Positions 7,893-17,640 of a DNA stretch of 64,000 bases are shown piece after piece. A program made the translations under genes and the position numbers. The stretch lies in contig CACYXR010000012.1 of NCBI GenBank assembly GCA_902778455.1, forward strand, positions 1 to 64,000, given 5' to 3'. Source of the DNA: an uncultured Selenomonadaceae bacterium. GTDB taxonomy: Bacteria > Bacillota > Negativicutes > Selenomonadales > Selenomonadaceae. Every line of letters begins with the position of its first letter. Positions within the stretch are counted from its first letter, which is position 1. Below the pieces are notes generated by a model. That model did not search any database. It was not told the DNA's origin and saw only the letters and a list, made by a program, of their open reading frames with translations.

Positions 7893-8396
7893 TCACAGCC
7901 CTCCGCCGAGGGGCGACGTCAGCGGTACGAATGCGGCGCCGTCGGCTTTGTGGTCTTGGTCGTCCTGCCATGTAATCCTTTTTGCGGCTACCATGTGCAG
8001 GCTTCCCGTGCCGTCCTGGTACAGGAGCTCTTCTTTCTCTATGTACTTCTCTCCGAATGTGAGAAGGTAATGCCTGCAGTCCGTGTACTGCAGTACATGG
8101 TTGCCTGCGGGCCTGGCCGTCATCGTCCACATGTCGACTTGCTGTTTGTTCCGCGGCCAGCTGATCTCTATGCCGTACCAGCCTTTTTCCGCCGGGGTGA
8201 TTGTCAGGCCGATGCGGTCATTGCCTTCTTTTTCCCAAAATCCGATAAACTCATCCGCTGCGTGATCCGATATCTTGGACTCGACCGCCGCGTCCTGCGC
8301 GGCATTCGGCGCGGCGCAGGCAGCTCCCGCCGGGAGCATGGCAGCCATCGCTGCCGCAAAAAACAGTTTTCCTGCAAGACCCTGAATCCTTTTCAT
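7893..8396 (-). CDS. Small exported protein of unknown function
   Basis: 167 residues. A clear signal peptide (residues 1-28, KRIQGLAGKLFF then an alanine-rich run ending ACAAP) predicts secretion to the periplasm or surface. The mature part has one stretch, FIGFWEKEGNDRIGLTITP, followed by alternating short beta strands. A small beta-barrel or lipocalin-like fold is possible, but I do not recognise a family. The start at 8396 is supported by AAGGAG nine bases upstream. Stands alone, ending beside parS site 3. No function is assigned. Confidence 0.65.
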   Translation of the reverse strand: MKRIQGLAGKLFFAAAMAAMLPAGAACAAPNAAQDAAVESKISDHAADEFIGFWEKEGNDRIGLTITPAEKGWYGIEISWPRNKQQVDMWTMTARPAGNHVLQYTDCRHYLLTFGEKYIEKEELLYQDGTGSLHMVAAKRITWQDDQDHKADGAAFVPLTSPLGGGL

Positions 8397-8484
8397 TGAA
8401 GTATCGCTCCTTCCGACTAAATGCTGAATTACCATAATCATTATAGCTGATTCGTCCGAATTTTTCCATATATTGCTCCGAGCA

Positions 8485-8519
8485 TAAAAAAACTGCCGCG
8501 AAACGGGATCGCGGCAGCT
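8485..8519 (-). terminator. Terminator of the binding-protein/TetR operon
   Basis: Arms CTGCCGCGA and TCGCGGCAG; the minus-strand reading ends in a run of seven T. Sequence is related to the hairpins at 4834 and 6254. Confidence 0.8.
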
Positions 8520-8580
8520 CCTCAACATTTTATGCGAAAGCCTAATTGGGAAATGTCAGCTGCGACGCCGATGGCCGCGC

Positions 8581-9243
8581 TCAGTCCGATATTTCCAATC
8601 CTTTCAGAAGAACTTGCAGGAACGGGATATACAGCGAAACGAAGTCTTTGGTGCCCGACCCTACGTCCTTGAATATCTCTATGTGCATACGTTTTTTATA
8701 TTCGAGGCTTGCGGGATAGAGCGTCATAGCATAGCTGCTCTCGCAAGTCACGAAAAGAGCTGCCTGTTCCGGGGTAAACGCGGGGAACAGTTCCCGTACC
8801 AGCTTGACCAGCTCGACGGAGATCTGGCTGATTTCCAGCCGGAAGCGCTTGTGCATCTCCGAGGATGCGTCTTTCAGTATCACCGTGTTCGCAATGCTGA
8901 ACAGGGCCATCATCCGCTGGTGGCGCAGCAGCATTTCCGCCCAGGCGAGGCAGAATGCGTCCCGGTCTGTCACAGCGCCCGAGAAGGTTTTCTTTGCGTC
9001 TTCCAGCGTATTCCATCGGTCCTGCAGCAGCAGAGTGAGGAAGATGTCTTCCTTGCATTGGTAGTAGTTGTACAGATTCAGGCGCGTGAAACTGACCTTC
9101 CTGCCGATTTTGGAGAATGTGACTTTGTCGTAGCCCACTTCCGCGTAAAGGGCCGCCGCAGCGTCTACGATCTGCTGCCTCCTGATCTCTTTCTTCTCTT
9201 CTCCCCGCGCCCGGATAAAACTTACTTCTTTTTTCAAACTCAA
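8581..9243 (-). CDS. TetR/AcrR-family transcriptional regulator
   Basis: 220 residues. The N-terminal helix-turn-helix spans about residues 20-68 (RRQQIVDAAAALYAEVGYD to LYNYYQCKEDIFLTLL), as in TetR repressors. The C-terminal ligand domain is not assignable. The start is a TTG whose last two bases overlap the TGA of the upstream binding-protein gene (TTGA), with GGAGG just before it, so the two are translationally coupled. The twin 25-bp inverted sites in front of the operon (10073-10146) are the likely operator, giving autoregulation. The inducer is probably linked to whatever the binding protein binds; this is inference. Confidence 0.85.
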   Translation of the reverse strand: MSLKKEVSFIRARGEEKKEIRRQQIVDAAAALYAEVGYDKVTFSKIGRKVSFTRLNLYNYYQCKEDIFLTLLLQDRWNTLEDAKKTFSGAVTDRDAFCLAWAEMLLRHQRMMALFSIANTVILKDASSEMHKRFRLEISQISVELVKLVRELFPAFTPEQAALFVTCESSYAMTLYPASLEYKKRMHIEIFKDVGSGTKDFVSLYIPFLQVLLKGLEISD

Positions 9244-10037
9244 ACCTCCAGCCTGCCGAAATAGGATCTCTTGATCTGGTGATACGCTGCCGTGTCACGA
9301 TAATTTTGCAGCGCCCCATTCAGCTTGTCAAGCATTTCCTTGTTTCCCTTGGCGACGGCGATCCCGATACCGCTCTCCTTGTTGCCGGGCCATTCCGTCA
9401 TGAGGTGCAGGCTGTCCCTGTAAAAGTTGGCAATATAGAAACGGGCGGTGTAATTATCCATGACAGCAAAGTCGGCCTTCTTGTCCAGGACGAGCTTCAA
9501 TGCTTCTTCCGCGCTGACGCATTCGATGACGGCGCCGGAATACTGTTTCGCCTGCTGCACATGGACGCTGCCCGCCTCCACCGCTATGCGTTTGCCCTTC
9601 ATGGCGTCCGCGCTGCGGGATTCGGTACCGAAAGGAGCGACTGCGACGCTCGTCACGCCTTCAAGATAGGTGTCCGTAAAATCGGCCGTTTTTCTGCGTT
9701 CCTCCGTGACAGTCATGCAGGAAATGACCGCATCCACTTTTCCCGCCTGCAAAGACGGCAGCAGGTCGTTGAAGCCCGTGTTCACGAATTCCACCTTGTC
9801 GTATCCCATCTCTCTGGCCAGTCCCTGCATCAGCTCCACGTCGAACCCTATATGCGTCTTGGACGCTTCCTGATAATACGCAAACGGCGGATAGTCAGCT
9901 GCGGTTCCCACACGAAGCACTTTTTTCGCCGGTGCTTCCTGCCGGGCAGACATTTCGTCCTGATCCGCCCTGCCGCCGAAACCGGTAATAGCCAGCAGAC
10001 AAACGATCGCTAACACAATGCTCAATACTTTTTTCAT
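9240..10037 (-). CDS. Solute-binding protein of a polar amino-acid type ABC transporter, lacking a lipobox cysteine
   Basis: 265 residues, family 3 periplasmic binding protein (VGTAADYPPFAYYQ, GFDVELMQGLA, DAVISCMTVTEERRKTADFTDTY region). It would capture an amino acid or similar small polar compound. The N terminus is a typical leader, but the expected lipobox reads AITGFG: Phe20 stands where the lipidated Cys would be, one base away from TGC. The protein may therefore be released as a soluble exported protein. No permease or ATPase gene is adjacent; the only partner is the overlapping TetR gene. The ATG at 10037 is chosen because AAGGAGGAG precedes it. Confidence 0.83.
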   Translation of the reverse strand: MKKVLSIVLAIVCLLAITGFGGRADQDEMSARQEAPAKKVLRVGTAADYPPFAYYQEASKTHIGFDVELMQGLAREMGYDKVEFVNTGFNDLLPSLQAGKVDAVISCMTVTEERRKTADFTDTYLEGVTSVAVAPFGTESRSADAMKGKRIAVEAGSVHVQQAKQYSGAVIECVSAEEALKLVLDKKADFAVMDNYTARFYIANFYRDSLHLMTEWPGNKESGIGIAVAKGNKEMLDKLNGALQNYRDTAAYHQIKRSYFGRLEV

Positions 10038-10072
10038 GGCTTTCTCCTCCTTCAATTCTTACAACCTTCACT

Positions 10073-10146
10073 AATAAATTACATGTTGTTATTTATTTGA
10101 TTGCATCATATCACATCCTCGAATAAATTACAACATGTAATTTATT
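10073..10146. promoter_or_regulatory. Paired 25-bp inverted operator sites for the TetR regulator
   Basis: 10073-10097 and 10122-10146 are inverted copies of each other with a single mismatch over 25 bases. Each contains ACATGTTGT or its complement, and the second reads as the partly self-complementary AAATTACAACATGTAATTT. The first lies downstream of the -10 and the second covers the -35, an arrangement typical for repression by a dimeric TetR protein. Confidence 0.75.
10105..10133 (-). promoter_or_regulatory. Promoter of the binding-protein/TetR operon
   Basis: -35 TTGTAA (complement of 10128-10133) and -10 TATGAT (complement of 10105-10110), 17-base spacer. Confidence 0.65.
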
Positions 10147-10152
10147 TTTTTT

Positions 10153-10192
10153 CAAAAAAATAAACTGCCGCGAATTGAATCGCAGCAGTTTG
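10153..10192 (-). terminator. Terminator of the chemoreceptor/sugar-binding-protein operon
   Basis: Arms AAACTGCCGCGA and TCGCAGCAGTTT (one mismatch); the minus strand then runs into TATTTTTTTG. Confidence 0.75.
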
Positions 10193-10209
10193 GTTGGAAG
10201 CGTGTTTCT

Positions 10210-11244
10210 CTATTTCTTTACCACATCGATATTTTCCTTGTCGACGATCGCAGGGATGCACAAATAGCTTGGAATCGTCTTCACGTCGTTCTTGATGTTC
10301 TGCACGTCGTTGATGGCGGGCTGGCTGCCCTCCACGACGGCCTTGACCATGCGGACGACTTTCGCGCAGAGCACGTTCGGGTCTTTGTAGATGGTCATGG
10401 CCTGACGGCCCGCGCGGATATTCTCGAGGGCCTTGTCGCTTGCGTCCTGCCCGGTGATCAGTGTCGGCTTCCCTTTATACCCCACGGTCTTTTGGGCTTC
10501 CAGCACGGCGTTGGCGAGGTCGTCGTTGGCCGCCACCACCAGGTCAAGGTTCTTGCCCGTATAATGCTGGCGCAGGATCGTTTCCATGCGGGTCTTTGCC
10601 TTGTCCGCGCTCCATCCGTCGGTCACCACGTCTTTGAACGCGGACTGGCCGGACGGGATGACAAGCTGGCCTTTATCGATATATGGCTTCAGGCGGTCGT
10701 AGGCGCCCTGGTAAAACATCGGGGCATTCATGTCGGAAGGATCGCCCGCCACGAATTCCAGCGTGAAGGGACCCGCGCCGCTTTTCAGGTTCAGCTTTTC
10801 CTCGACGTATCTGCCCATGAATTCGCCGACAGCAGAGTTGTCAAAGGAGGCGTAATAGGTGATTGCGTCGGTGTGCATGACGAGGCGGTCGTAAGCGATC
10901 ACGGGAATGTTCGCTTCCTTCGCTTCCTTCAGCGCGTCGCCGAAAATCATGGCGTCCTGTACCGCGAGAACGATGCAGGCCGGTTTCTCCGCGATGGCCG
11001 CCTTCAGCTGTTCCACCTGGTTCTGCGGCGAGCTGCAGAATTCCATCTTGCAGTCGTAGCCCGCCTCCGAGACATATTTCTGGCAGAGCGGACCGACCGC
11101 TTTCCACGGGCCGCCCGCGGCCGGGTCGGGGAAAAGAAGGCTGACTTTCTTGGCCGCGTCCTGATCCTGTCCGCAGCCCGCCGCCAAAAGCAGGGAAAAC
11201 AGCACGGCGAAGAGGAGCGCCGCCATTTTTATCATTCGCTTCAT
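10210..11244 (-). CDS. Sugar-binding lipoprotein (periplasmic binding protein family 1)
   Basis: 344 residues. A lipobox LAAGC places the lipidated cysteine at C24. The body is a two-lobed Peripla_BP_4 protein of the xylose/ChvE/rhizopine type: repeated alpha/beta segments such as CIVLAVQDAMIFGDAL, IPVIAYDRLV and ITGQDASDKALENI, the last matching the conserved GQD hinge strand. No ABC permease or ATPase is nearby. Instead it lies 30 bases downstream of a chemoreceptor gene with a good ribosome binding site (AAAGGAG), so it may deliver a sugar signal to that receptor, as ChvE-type and galactose/ribose binding proteins do. The sugar is not determinable. Confidence 0.85.
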   Translation of the reverse strand: MKRMIKMAALLFAVLFSLLLAAGCGQDQDAAKKVSLLFPDPAAGGPWKAVGPLCQKYVSEAGYDCKMEFCSSPQNQVEQLKAAIAEKPACIVLAVQDAMIFGDALKEAKEANIPVIAYDRLVMHTDAITYYASFDNSAVGEFMGRYVEEKLNLKSGAGPFTLEFVAGDPSDMNAPMFYQGAYDRLKPYIDKGQLVIPSGQSAFKDVVTDGWSADKAKTRMETILRQHYTGKNLDLVVAANDDLANAVLEAQKTVGYKGKPTLITGQDASDKALENIRAGRQAMTIYKDPNVLCAKVVRMVKAVVEGSQPAINDVQNIKNDVKTIPSYLCIPAIVDKENIDVVKK

Positions 11245-11274
11245 GGAAAAATCTCCTTTCGTGTCCTGATCCCG

Positions 11275-12972
11275 TCACAGCTTGAACTGCGTCGTCGAAT
11301 CCTTGAGCTTCTGGGCCAGTTCCGCAAGGTTGCGGCTGGCGTTGGCGATCTCGTCCATCGAAGCGGAAAGCTCTTCGGTGGCGGCGGAAACGGAACCGGT
11401 TTCGTCGGAGATCTCGTCGCTGGCCTTGTTCAGGCTGTCCATCGTTTGGACGAGGGCGCTGGCCTTTTCCGCGGAGACACGTGCCGCGTTCAGGATCGTT
11501 TCGGCGTTGTGCGTGAGCCCCTCCACCGCATTCACGATGGCGTCGAAGGCGTTGCCCGCCTCGTCGACGACTTCCTTGCCGCTCTTGACGTCCTCGGTCC
11601 ATTTCGCCATGCTGTCCACGGCCTTCGTGGTATCGACCTGGATGGAGGTAATCAGCTCCGCGATCTTCGAAGCGGCCTGCGCCGAGCCTTCCGCCAGCTT
11701 CCGCACTTCATCCGCGACCACGGCGAAGCCGCGCCCGTGCTCGCCGGCCCGCGCCGCCTCGATGGCGGCGTTCAGCGCCAACAGGTTTGTCTGCTCGGCG
11801 ATATTGGCGATGGTTTCCGAGAACTGCCCGATGTCCGTCGAGCGCTCGGCGAGCTGTTGGATGGTCTCCGCGGAGGACGCCACGGAGTTCGCGATCTCTT
11901 CCATCTGGCGCGCCGCTCCGGCGATGGAGTTCCCGCCCTCCTGTGCGATGGTCGCGACACGGTTCGCCGCCGTCGAGGACTGGTCCGCCAATTGCTCGAA
12001 GTTCGCCATATCTTCCGACATGCTTTGGATATCCTTCAGGGAAACGTTGATGTCGCTGCCCTGCTTGCTGGTATTGGCCGCCACGTTGCCGATAGAGTCG
12101 GCCACCTGCTGGGTCGCTTCCGCGGACTGCTCCGCGTTGCTCGTCAGCTGCTGGGAAAAGGACGCCACGTTGTCCGAGGTCGTCGTGATATTCGTGATCA
12201 GGCCGCGCAAATGCTTGACCGTGTCGGCGAAGGCCATCGTCAGCGATCCGAACTCGTCGCCGGTCTTCGCGGTCACGTCCACCTTCAGGTTGCCCTGCGC
12301 GATCTCGTGGGCAATATTCATCAGATAGCCGATGGAGGTGTTGATGGAACGTCCGAGATAGAACGCCATGAACGCGGAAAGCAGGATCACGAAGCCCACC
12401 GCGAAGATCAGCATCATGCGCGTCCGTTCGTAGGCGGCGGCCGCCGCTTTCGTTTCCTCGTTGATGAAGTCCTTGCGGGCGTCGATGACCTTGACAAGAG
12501 AATCGTTGAGCTTCTCGAATTTCTCCGCCGAGGCGTCCAGCATGGCTACCGCTTCTCTGCTCTTGCGGTTGTCTGCGAGGTCAGCGATCTTTTTCAGCTG
12601 CTCCCGATAGGATTTCCACTGCTCCCGCAATGATTTCAGGTTCGCATCCGACCGGCCTTCCATGTTCTTTTCCATGGCGTCGAAGGTGATGTCGATCTGA
12701 TCGCCGAGCTTGGCGGCCTTCTTTTCCGAATAGGCCCGGCTCTTCAGTGTCGGCGCGGTGACGATGGCGTATTCCAGCGCCCTGTACTCGGTCATGGCCG
12801 CGCCGTTGTCGCTGGCCGCGAGGACGCTGTGCAAATGCGTCGTCGCGATACGCATGGCGCCGTCGTTGATGTTTTTCAGCGAAAGCACCGCATAGACACT
12901 GGCGCCGAAGAACACCAGAATCAGCAATGTGAACACGACGCCGAGTTTTTTTCGGATTGTCAAATTGTCCAT
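11275..12972 (-). CDS. Methyl-accepting chemotaxis protein
   Basis: 565 residues. TM1 at about 11-31, a periplasmic four-helix-bundle-like sensor (32-185), TM2 at 186-206, HAMP to about 260, then the coiled-coil signalling region. The hairpin tip is the highly conserved stretch from [13 protein letters not shown] through [18 protein letters not shown]. The C terminus (KDSTTQFKL) has no CheR/CheB-docking pentapeptide. It would sense a ligand outside and control CheA. No other che genes are in the window. It is the first gene of a two-gene unit with the sugar-binding lipoprotein. Confidence 0.93.
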   Translation of the reverse strand: MDNLTIRKKLGVVFTLLILVFFGASVYAVLSLKNINDGAMRIATTHLHSVLAASDNGAAMTEYRALEYAIVTAPTLKSRAYSEKKAAKLGDQIDITFDAMEKNMEGRSDANLKSLREQWKSYREQLKKIADLADNRKSREAVAMLDASAEKFEKLNDSLVKVIDARKDFINEETKAAAAAYERTRMMLIFAVGFVILLSAFMAFYLGRSINTSIGYLMNIAHEIAQGNLKVDVTAKTGDEFGSLTMAFADTVKHLRGLITNITTTSDNVASFSQQLTSNAEQSAEATQQVADSIGNVAANTSKQGSDINVSLKDIQSMSEDMANFEQLADQSSTAANRVATIAQEGGNSIAGAARQMEEIANSVASSAETIQQLAERSTDIGQFSETIANIAEQTNLLALNAAIEAARAGEHGRGFAVVADEVRKLAEGSAQAASKIAELITSIQVDTTKAVDSMAKWTEDVKSGKEVVDEAGNAFDAIVNAVEGLTHNAETILNAARVSAEKASALVQTMDSLNKASDEISDETGSVSAATEELSASMDEIANASRNLAELAQKLKDSTTQFKL

Positions 12973-13170
12973 AAGAGAAATCGCCTCCCGGGAATAATGT
13001 AGGGCGGCGGCATATCACCAAACCTGCGCGCCGCCCAAAGAACGCCTCTGAAAAGCAAGGCGGATTACAGTCATAGTTTACCATAAAAACAATATTAGCC
13101 GCAATTATAAATTTCTATTCTTAAATGTTTGTTCTCTATGAAATTCCCCGCAGCAATCCTTTTTGTTTCC

Positions 13171-14478
13171 TTATTTTGTCCTTGCAATCTCCCGCTCCTC
13201 TTCCGGCACCATGCTGCCGCCCGTAGCCCAGACTATATGGCCGGCCGCGGCAAGCCTCTCCCCGGTCAATCCGTTGCTTGCAAGGAAACCGGACGCCTGC
13301 CTCAGTTTCACGGCGCCCTGGAAAGCGGCGCAGGCCGACGGCTCGATGAAGATGTTCTCGCTGTCCAGCAGCCCCCGCAAATAGTCGTAGAGTTTCTCGT
13401 CGCTTACGGTGAGAACGCCGGACACCAGCTTTTCCACTGTTTTCCCGACGAATTTCGACGGACGCCCCACGGCTAGGCCGTCGGCCTCTGTCCTGCCCGT
13501 CAGGCCCACATCCTGAACGCAGATTTCATTGTGCAGTCCGGTGGCCATGCCGAGAAGCATGCAGGGAGCCTGCGTCGGCTCCACGAAGAAGCAGAATACA
13601 TGGTCGCCGAATTCGTGCTTCAGTCCGAAAGCAATGCCGCCCGGCGCGCCGCCCACGCCGCAGGGAAGATACGCGAACAGCGGATGGGACGCGTCCACGA
13701 CGATTCCTTTTTCCGCCAGCTGCTTCTTGAGTCTCCGCGCCGCGACGGCATAGCCGAGGAAGAGCGCCGTAGAGTTCTCGTCGTCCACGAAATAGCTGAA
13801 CGGATCTTCCGCCGCCAGCTTCCTGCCCTCCTGCACCGCGAGGCTGTAATCCGAATCGTATTCCACGACTGTGACGCCCCTCTCGCGGAGGAGTTTCTTC
13901 TTCCACGCCTTCGCGTCCGACGACATGTGAACGGTCGTCCGATAGCCGACGGCAGCGCCCATGATGCCGATGCTGAGTCCCAGGTTGCCTGTGGAGCCCA
14001 CATGGATCGCGTATTTCCCGAAGAACTCGCGGGACGCATCGGAATCGAACACGGTGTAATCCCCGTGGAGCAAGCCGTTCTCCAACGCCAAGTCTTCCGT
14101 GTGCTTCAGCACTTCATAGATACCGCCACGCGCCTTGACGGAGCCCGAAACGGCCAGATGGCTGTCCTGCTTCAGCAGGAGCCGTCCCGTAATGTCGGCG
14201 CCGAAAGAATCATTGAGAAAGCTCTTCATCCCGCCGATCTCTGTCAAAGGGGATTCAATGATCCCATGCAGCGGCGCGGTCTCCGGAAATTTCTTGGCGA
14301 TGAAGGGAGCAAAACGGGCAAGCCGCGCCTCCGCGTCATCAATGTCCGCCGCCGACAACGGCAGCGTGCCCTTGACTTCTTCAAACGGACGCACGCCGGG
14401 ATTCTCCCAGACGACTTCCTCCGCCGCACGAACCCGCGCCACAACAGACGCTTTTTTTATGATTTCTTCTACATTCAT
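13171..14478 (-). CDS. dsdA: D-serine ammonia-lyase (D-serine dehydratase)
   Basis: 435 residues, PLP fold type II. Converts D-serine to pyruvate and ammonia. The Schiff-base lysine is K115 in SGSVKARGG. The phosphate-binding glycine-rich loop is PCGVGGAPGG, and HVGSTGNLG matches the substrate-contacting loop. Length matches E. coli DsdA. The ATG at 14478 is chosen because a GGGGG-containing ribosome binding site precedes it. No dsdX or dsdC neighbour, so it may serve detoxification or catabolism of D-serine brought in by another carrier. 197 non-coding bases separate it from the chemoreceptor gene. Confidence 0.93.
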   Translation of the reverse strand: MNVEEIIKKASVVARVRAAEEVVWENPGVRPFEEVKGTLPLSAADIDDAEARLARFAPFIAKKFPETAPLHGIIESPLTEIGGMKSFLNDSFGADITGRLLLKQDSHLAVSGSVKARGGIYEVLKHTEDLALENGLLHGDYTVFDSDASREFFGKYAIHVGSTGNLGLSIGIMGAAVGYRTTVHMSSDAKAWKKKLLRERGVTVVEYDSDYSLAVQEGRKLAAEDPFSYFVDDENSTALFLGYAVAARRLKKQLAEKGIVVDASHPLFAYLPCGVGGAPGGIAFGLKHEFGDHVFCFFVEPTQAPCMLLGMATGLHNEICVQDVGLTGRTEADGLAVGRPSKFVGKTVEKLVSGVLTVSDEKLYDYLRGLLDSENIFIEPSACAAFQGAVKLRQASGFLASNGLTGERLAAAGHIVWATGGSMVPEEEREIARTK

Positions 14479-14530
14479 AACACGCTTCCCCCTCATTTTT
14501 ATTTTACGCATTCACGCCTTTTCCTGCAAG

Positions 14531-14568
14531 AAAAAAGACTGCCGCACATTTTGCATCGTGCGGCAGCC
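14531..14568 (-). terminator. Terminator of the fur-hemZ-hisS-aspS operon
   Basis: Arms CTGCCGCAC (14539-14547) and GTGCGGCAG (14558-14566), T-run on the minus strand. Sits just after aspS. Confidence 0.85.
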
Positions 14569-14582
14569 CCGTTTCTTATCCT

Positions 14583-16379
<1,797 letters not shown>

Positions 16380-16386
16380 TATTCTT

Positions 16387-17640
16387 TCACCCCAACAATT
16401 TATTGACAATCTCTTCCCGCGCAACTTGTTCCTGCGCACTTGATTCCATGTTCCTAAGCGTCACGACGCCCTTCGCCAGCTCATCCTCTCCGAGAATCAG
16501 CGCATACCGCGCGTTGGCCTTGTCGGCCTGCTTCATCTGCGACTTCATGCTGCGTCCGGCGTAGTCCATACGCGCCGAAAGCCCCGCGTCGCGAAGCTCC
16601 GTCAAAAGACGGAACGCCTCTTCCTTCGCCGCGTCGCCCATCGCAACGATAAACGCGTCCGAGCCTTCTTCCGTCTCGGGGAACAGGTCCTGCATTTCCA
16701 TGGCCAGCATCACGCGCTCCAGCCCGACGGCAAAGCCCACAGCAGGCGTCGGATTTCCGCCGATCTCCTCGACCAGCCCGTCGTAGCGTCCGCCGCCGGC
16801 AACGGCGCTCTGTGCGCCCAGCGGCTCATACTTGATCTCAAAGGCCGTCTTCGTGTAGTAATCAAGGCCTCTGACAAGCCGCGGATCGCAGGTGAACGGC
16901 ACGCCCGCCGCCGTCAGGTACGACTTGACCTTCTCGAAATGCCCGGCACACTCGTCGCAGAGGCAGTCCGTGATCTCCGGCGCGCCAACGGAAAGCTCAT
17001 GACAATGCTCGTTCTTGCAGTCGAGGATTCGCATCGGGTTCCTGTCATAGCGCGAGCGGCAATCGTCGCAAAGCCCGTCTAGTTTTCCGCTGAAGAACTC
17101 CTTCAGCTTCTCGCGATAGACGGGACGGCAGGCCGGATCGCCGACGGAATTGATCGAGAGCGAAAGCTCCTTCAATCCCAGCGACTGCAAGAAGCGCACC
17201 GCCAACAGGATGATCTCCGCATCCACCGCCGGACTGGCCTCGCCCAGCGCCTCGACGCCGAACTGATGGAACTCGCGGAACCGCCCTTTCTGCGGGCGGT
17301 CGAATCGGAACATCGAGCCGATATAGAACAGCTTCGTCAGCGCGTCCTCCGCGTACAGCTTGTGTTCAAGATAAGCGCGCACCGCCGCCGCCGTATTCTC
17401 CGGGCGGAGCGTGATGCTGCGTCCGCCGCGATCCGTGAACGTGTACATTTCCTTCTCGACCACGTCCGTCGTATCGCCGATACCGCGCTGAAAAAGCTCG
17501 GTATGCTCAAAAAGCGGCGTCCGTATCTCGCGATAGCCGAAGCGCTCGCAAATGTCCCGTATTTTCTCCTCGACGTACCGCCAGCGTTCCACGCCGTCCG
17601 GTAAGATGTCCTTAGTGCCCCGCGGGGCCTGTGTCAGCAT
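16387..17640 (-). CDS. hisS: Histidyl-tRNA synthetase
   Basis: 417 residues. N-terminal PRGTKDILPD, class II motif 2 region FRFDRPQKGRFREFHQFG, the histidine-specific LVRGLDYYTKTAFE motif, and a C-terminal anticodon-binding domain. The ATG at 17640 overlaps the hemZ stop by one base (TGATG); an upstream TTG is less likely. Charges tRNA-His. The hisS-aspS pair is a common Bacillota arrangement, here driven from the fur/hemZ side. No T-box leader is visible in front of either gene. Confidence 0.96.
   Translation of the reverse strand: MLTQAPRGTKDILPDGVERWRYVEEKIRDICERFGYREIRTPLFEHTELFQRGIGDTTDVVEKEMYTFTDRGGRSITLRPENTAAAVRAYLEHKLYAEDALTKLFYIGSMFRFDRPQKGRFREFHQFGVEALGEASPAVDAEIILLAVRFLQSLGLKELSLSINSVGDPACRPVYREKLKEFFSGKLDGLCDDCRSRYDRNPMRILDCKNEHCHELSVGAPEITDCLCDECAGHFEKVKSYLTAAGVPFTCDPRLVRGLDYYTKTAFEIKYEPLGAQSAVAGGGRYDGLVEEIGGNPTPAVGFAVGLERVMLAMEMQDLFPETEEGSDAFIVAMGDAAKEEAFRLLTELRDAGLSARMDYAGRSMKSQMKQADKANARYALILGEDELAKGVVTLRNMESSAQEQVAREEIVNKLLG

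Noticed and set aside
10492..12633. 713-codon plus-strand open frame opposite the chemoreceptor and sugar-binding genes
   Set aside because: Shadow of two clearly recognised minus-strand genes; composition is arginine/histidine-rich as expected for an antisense frame, with no family resemblance.
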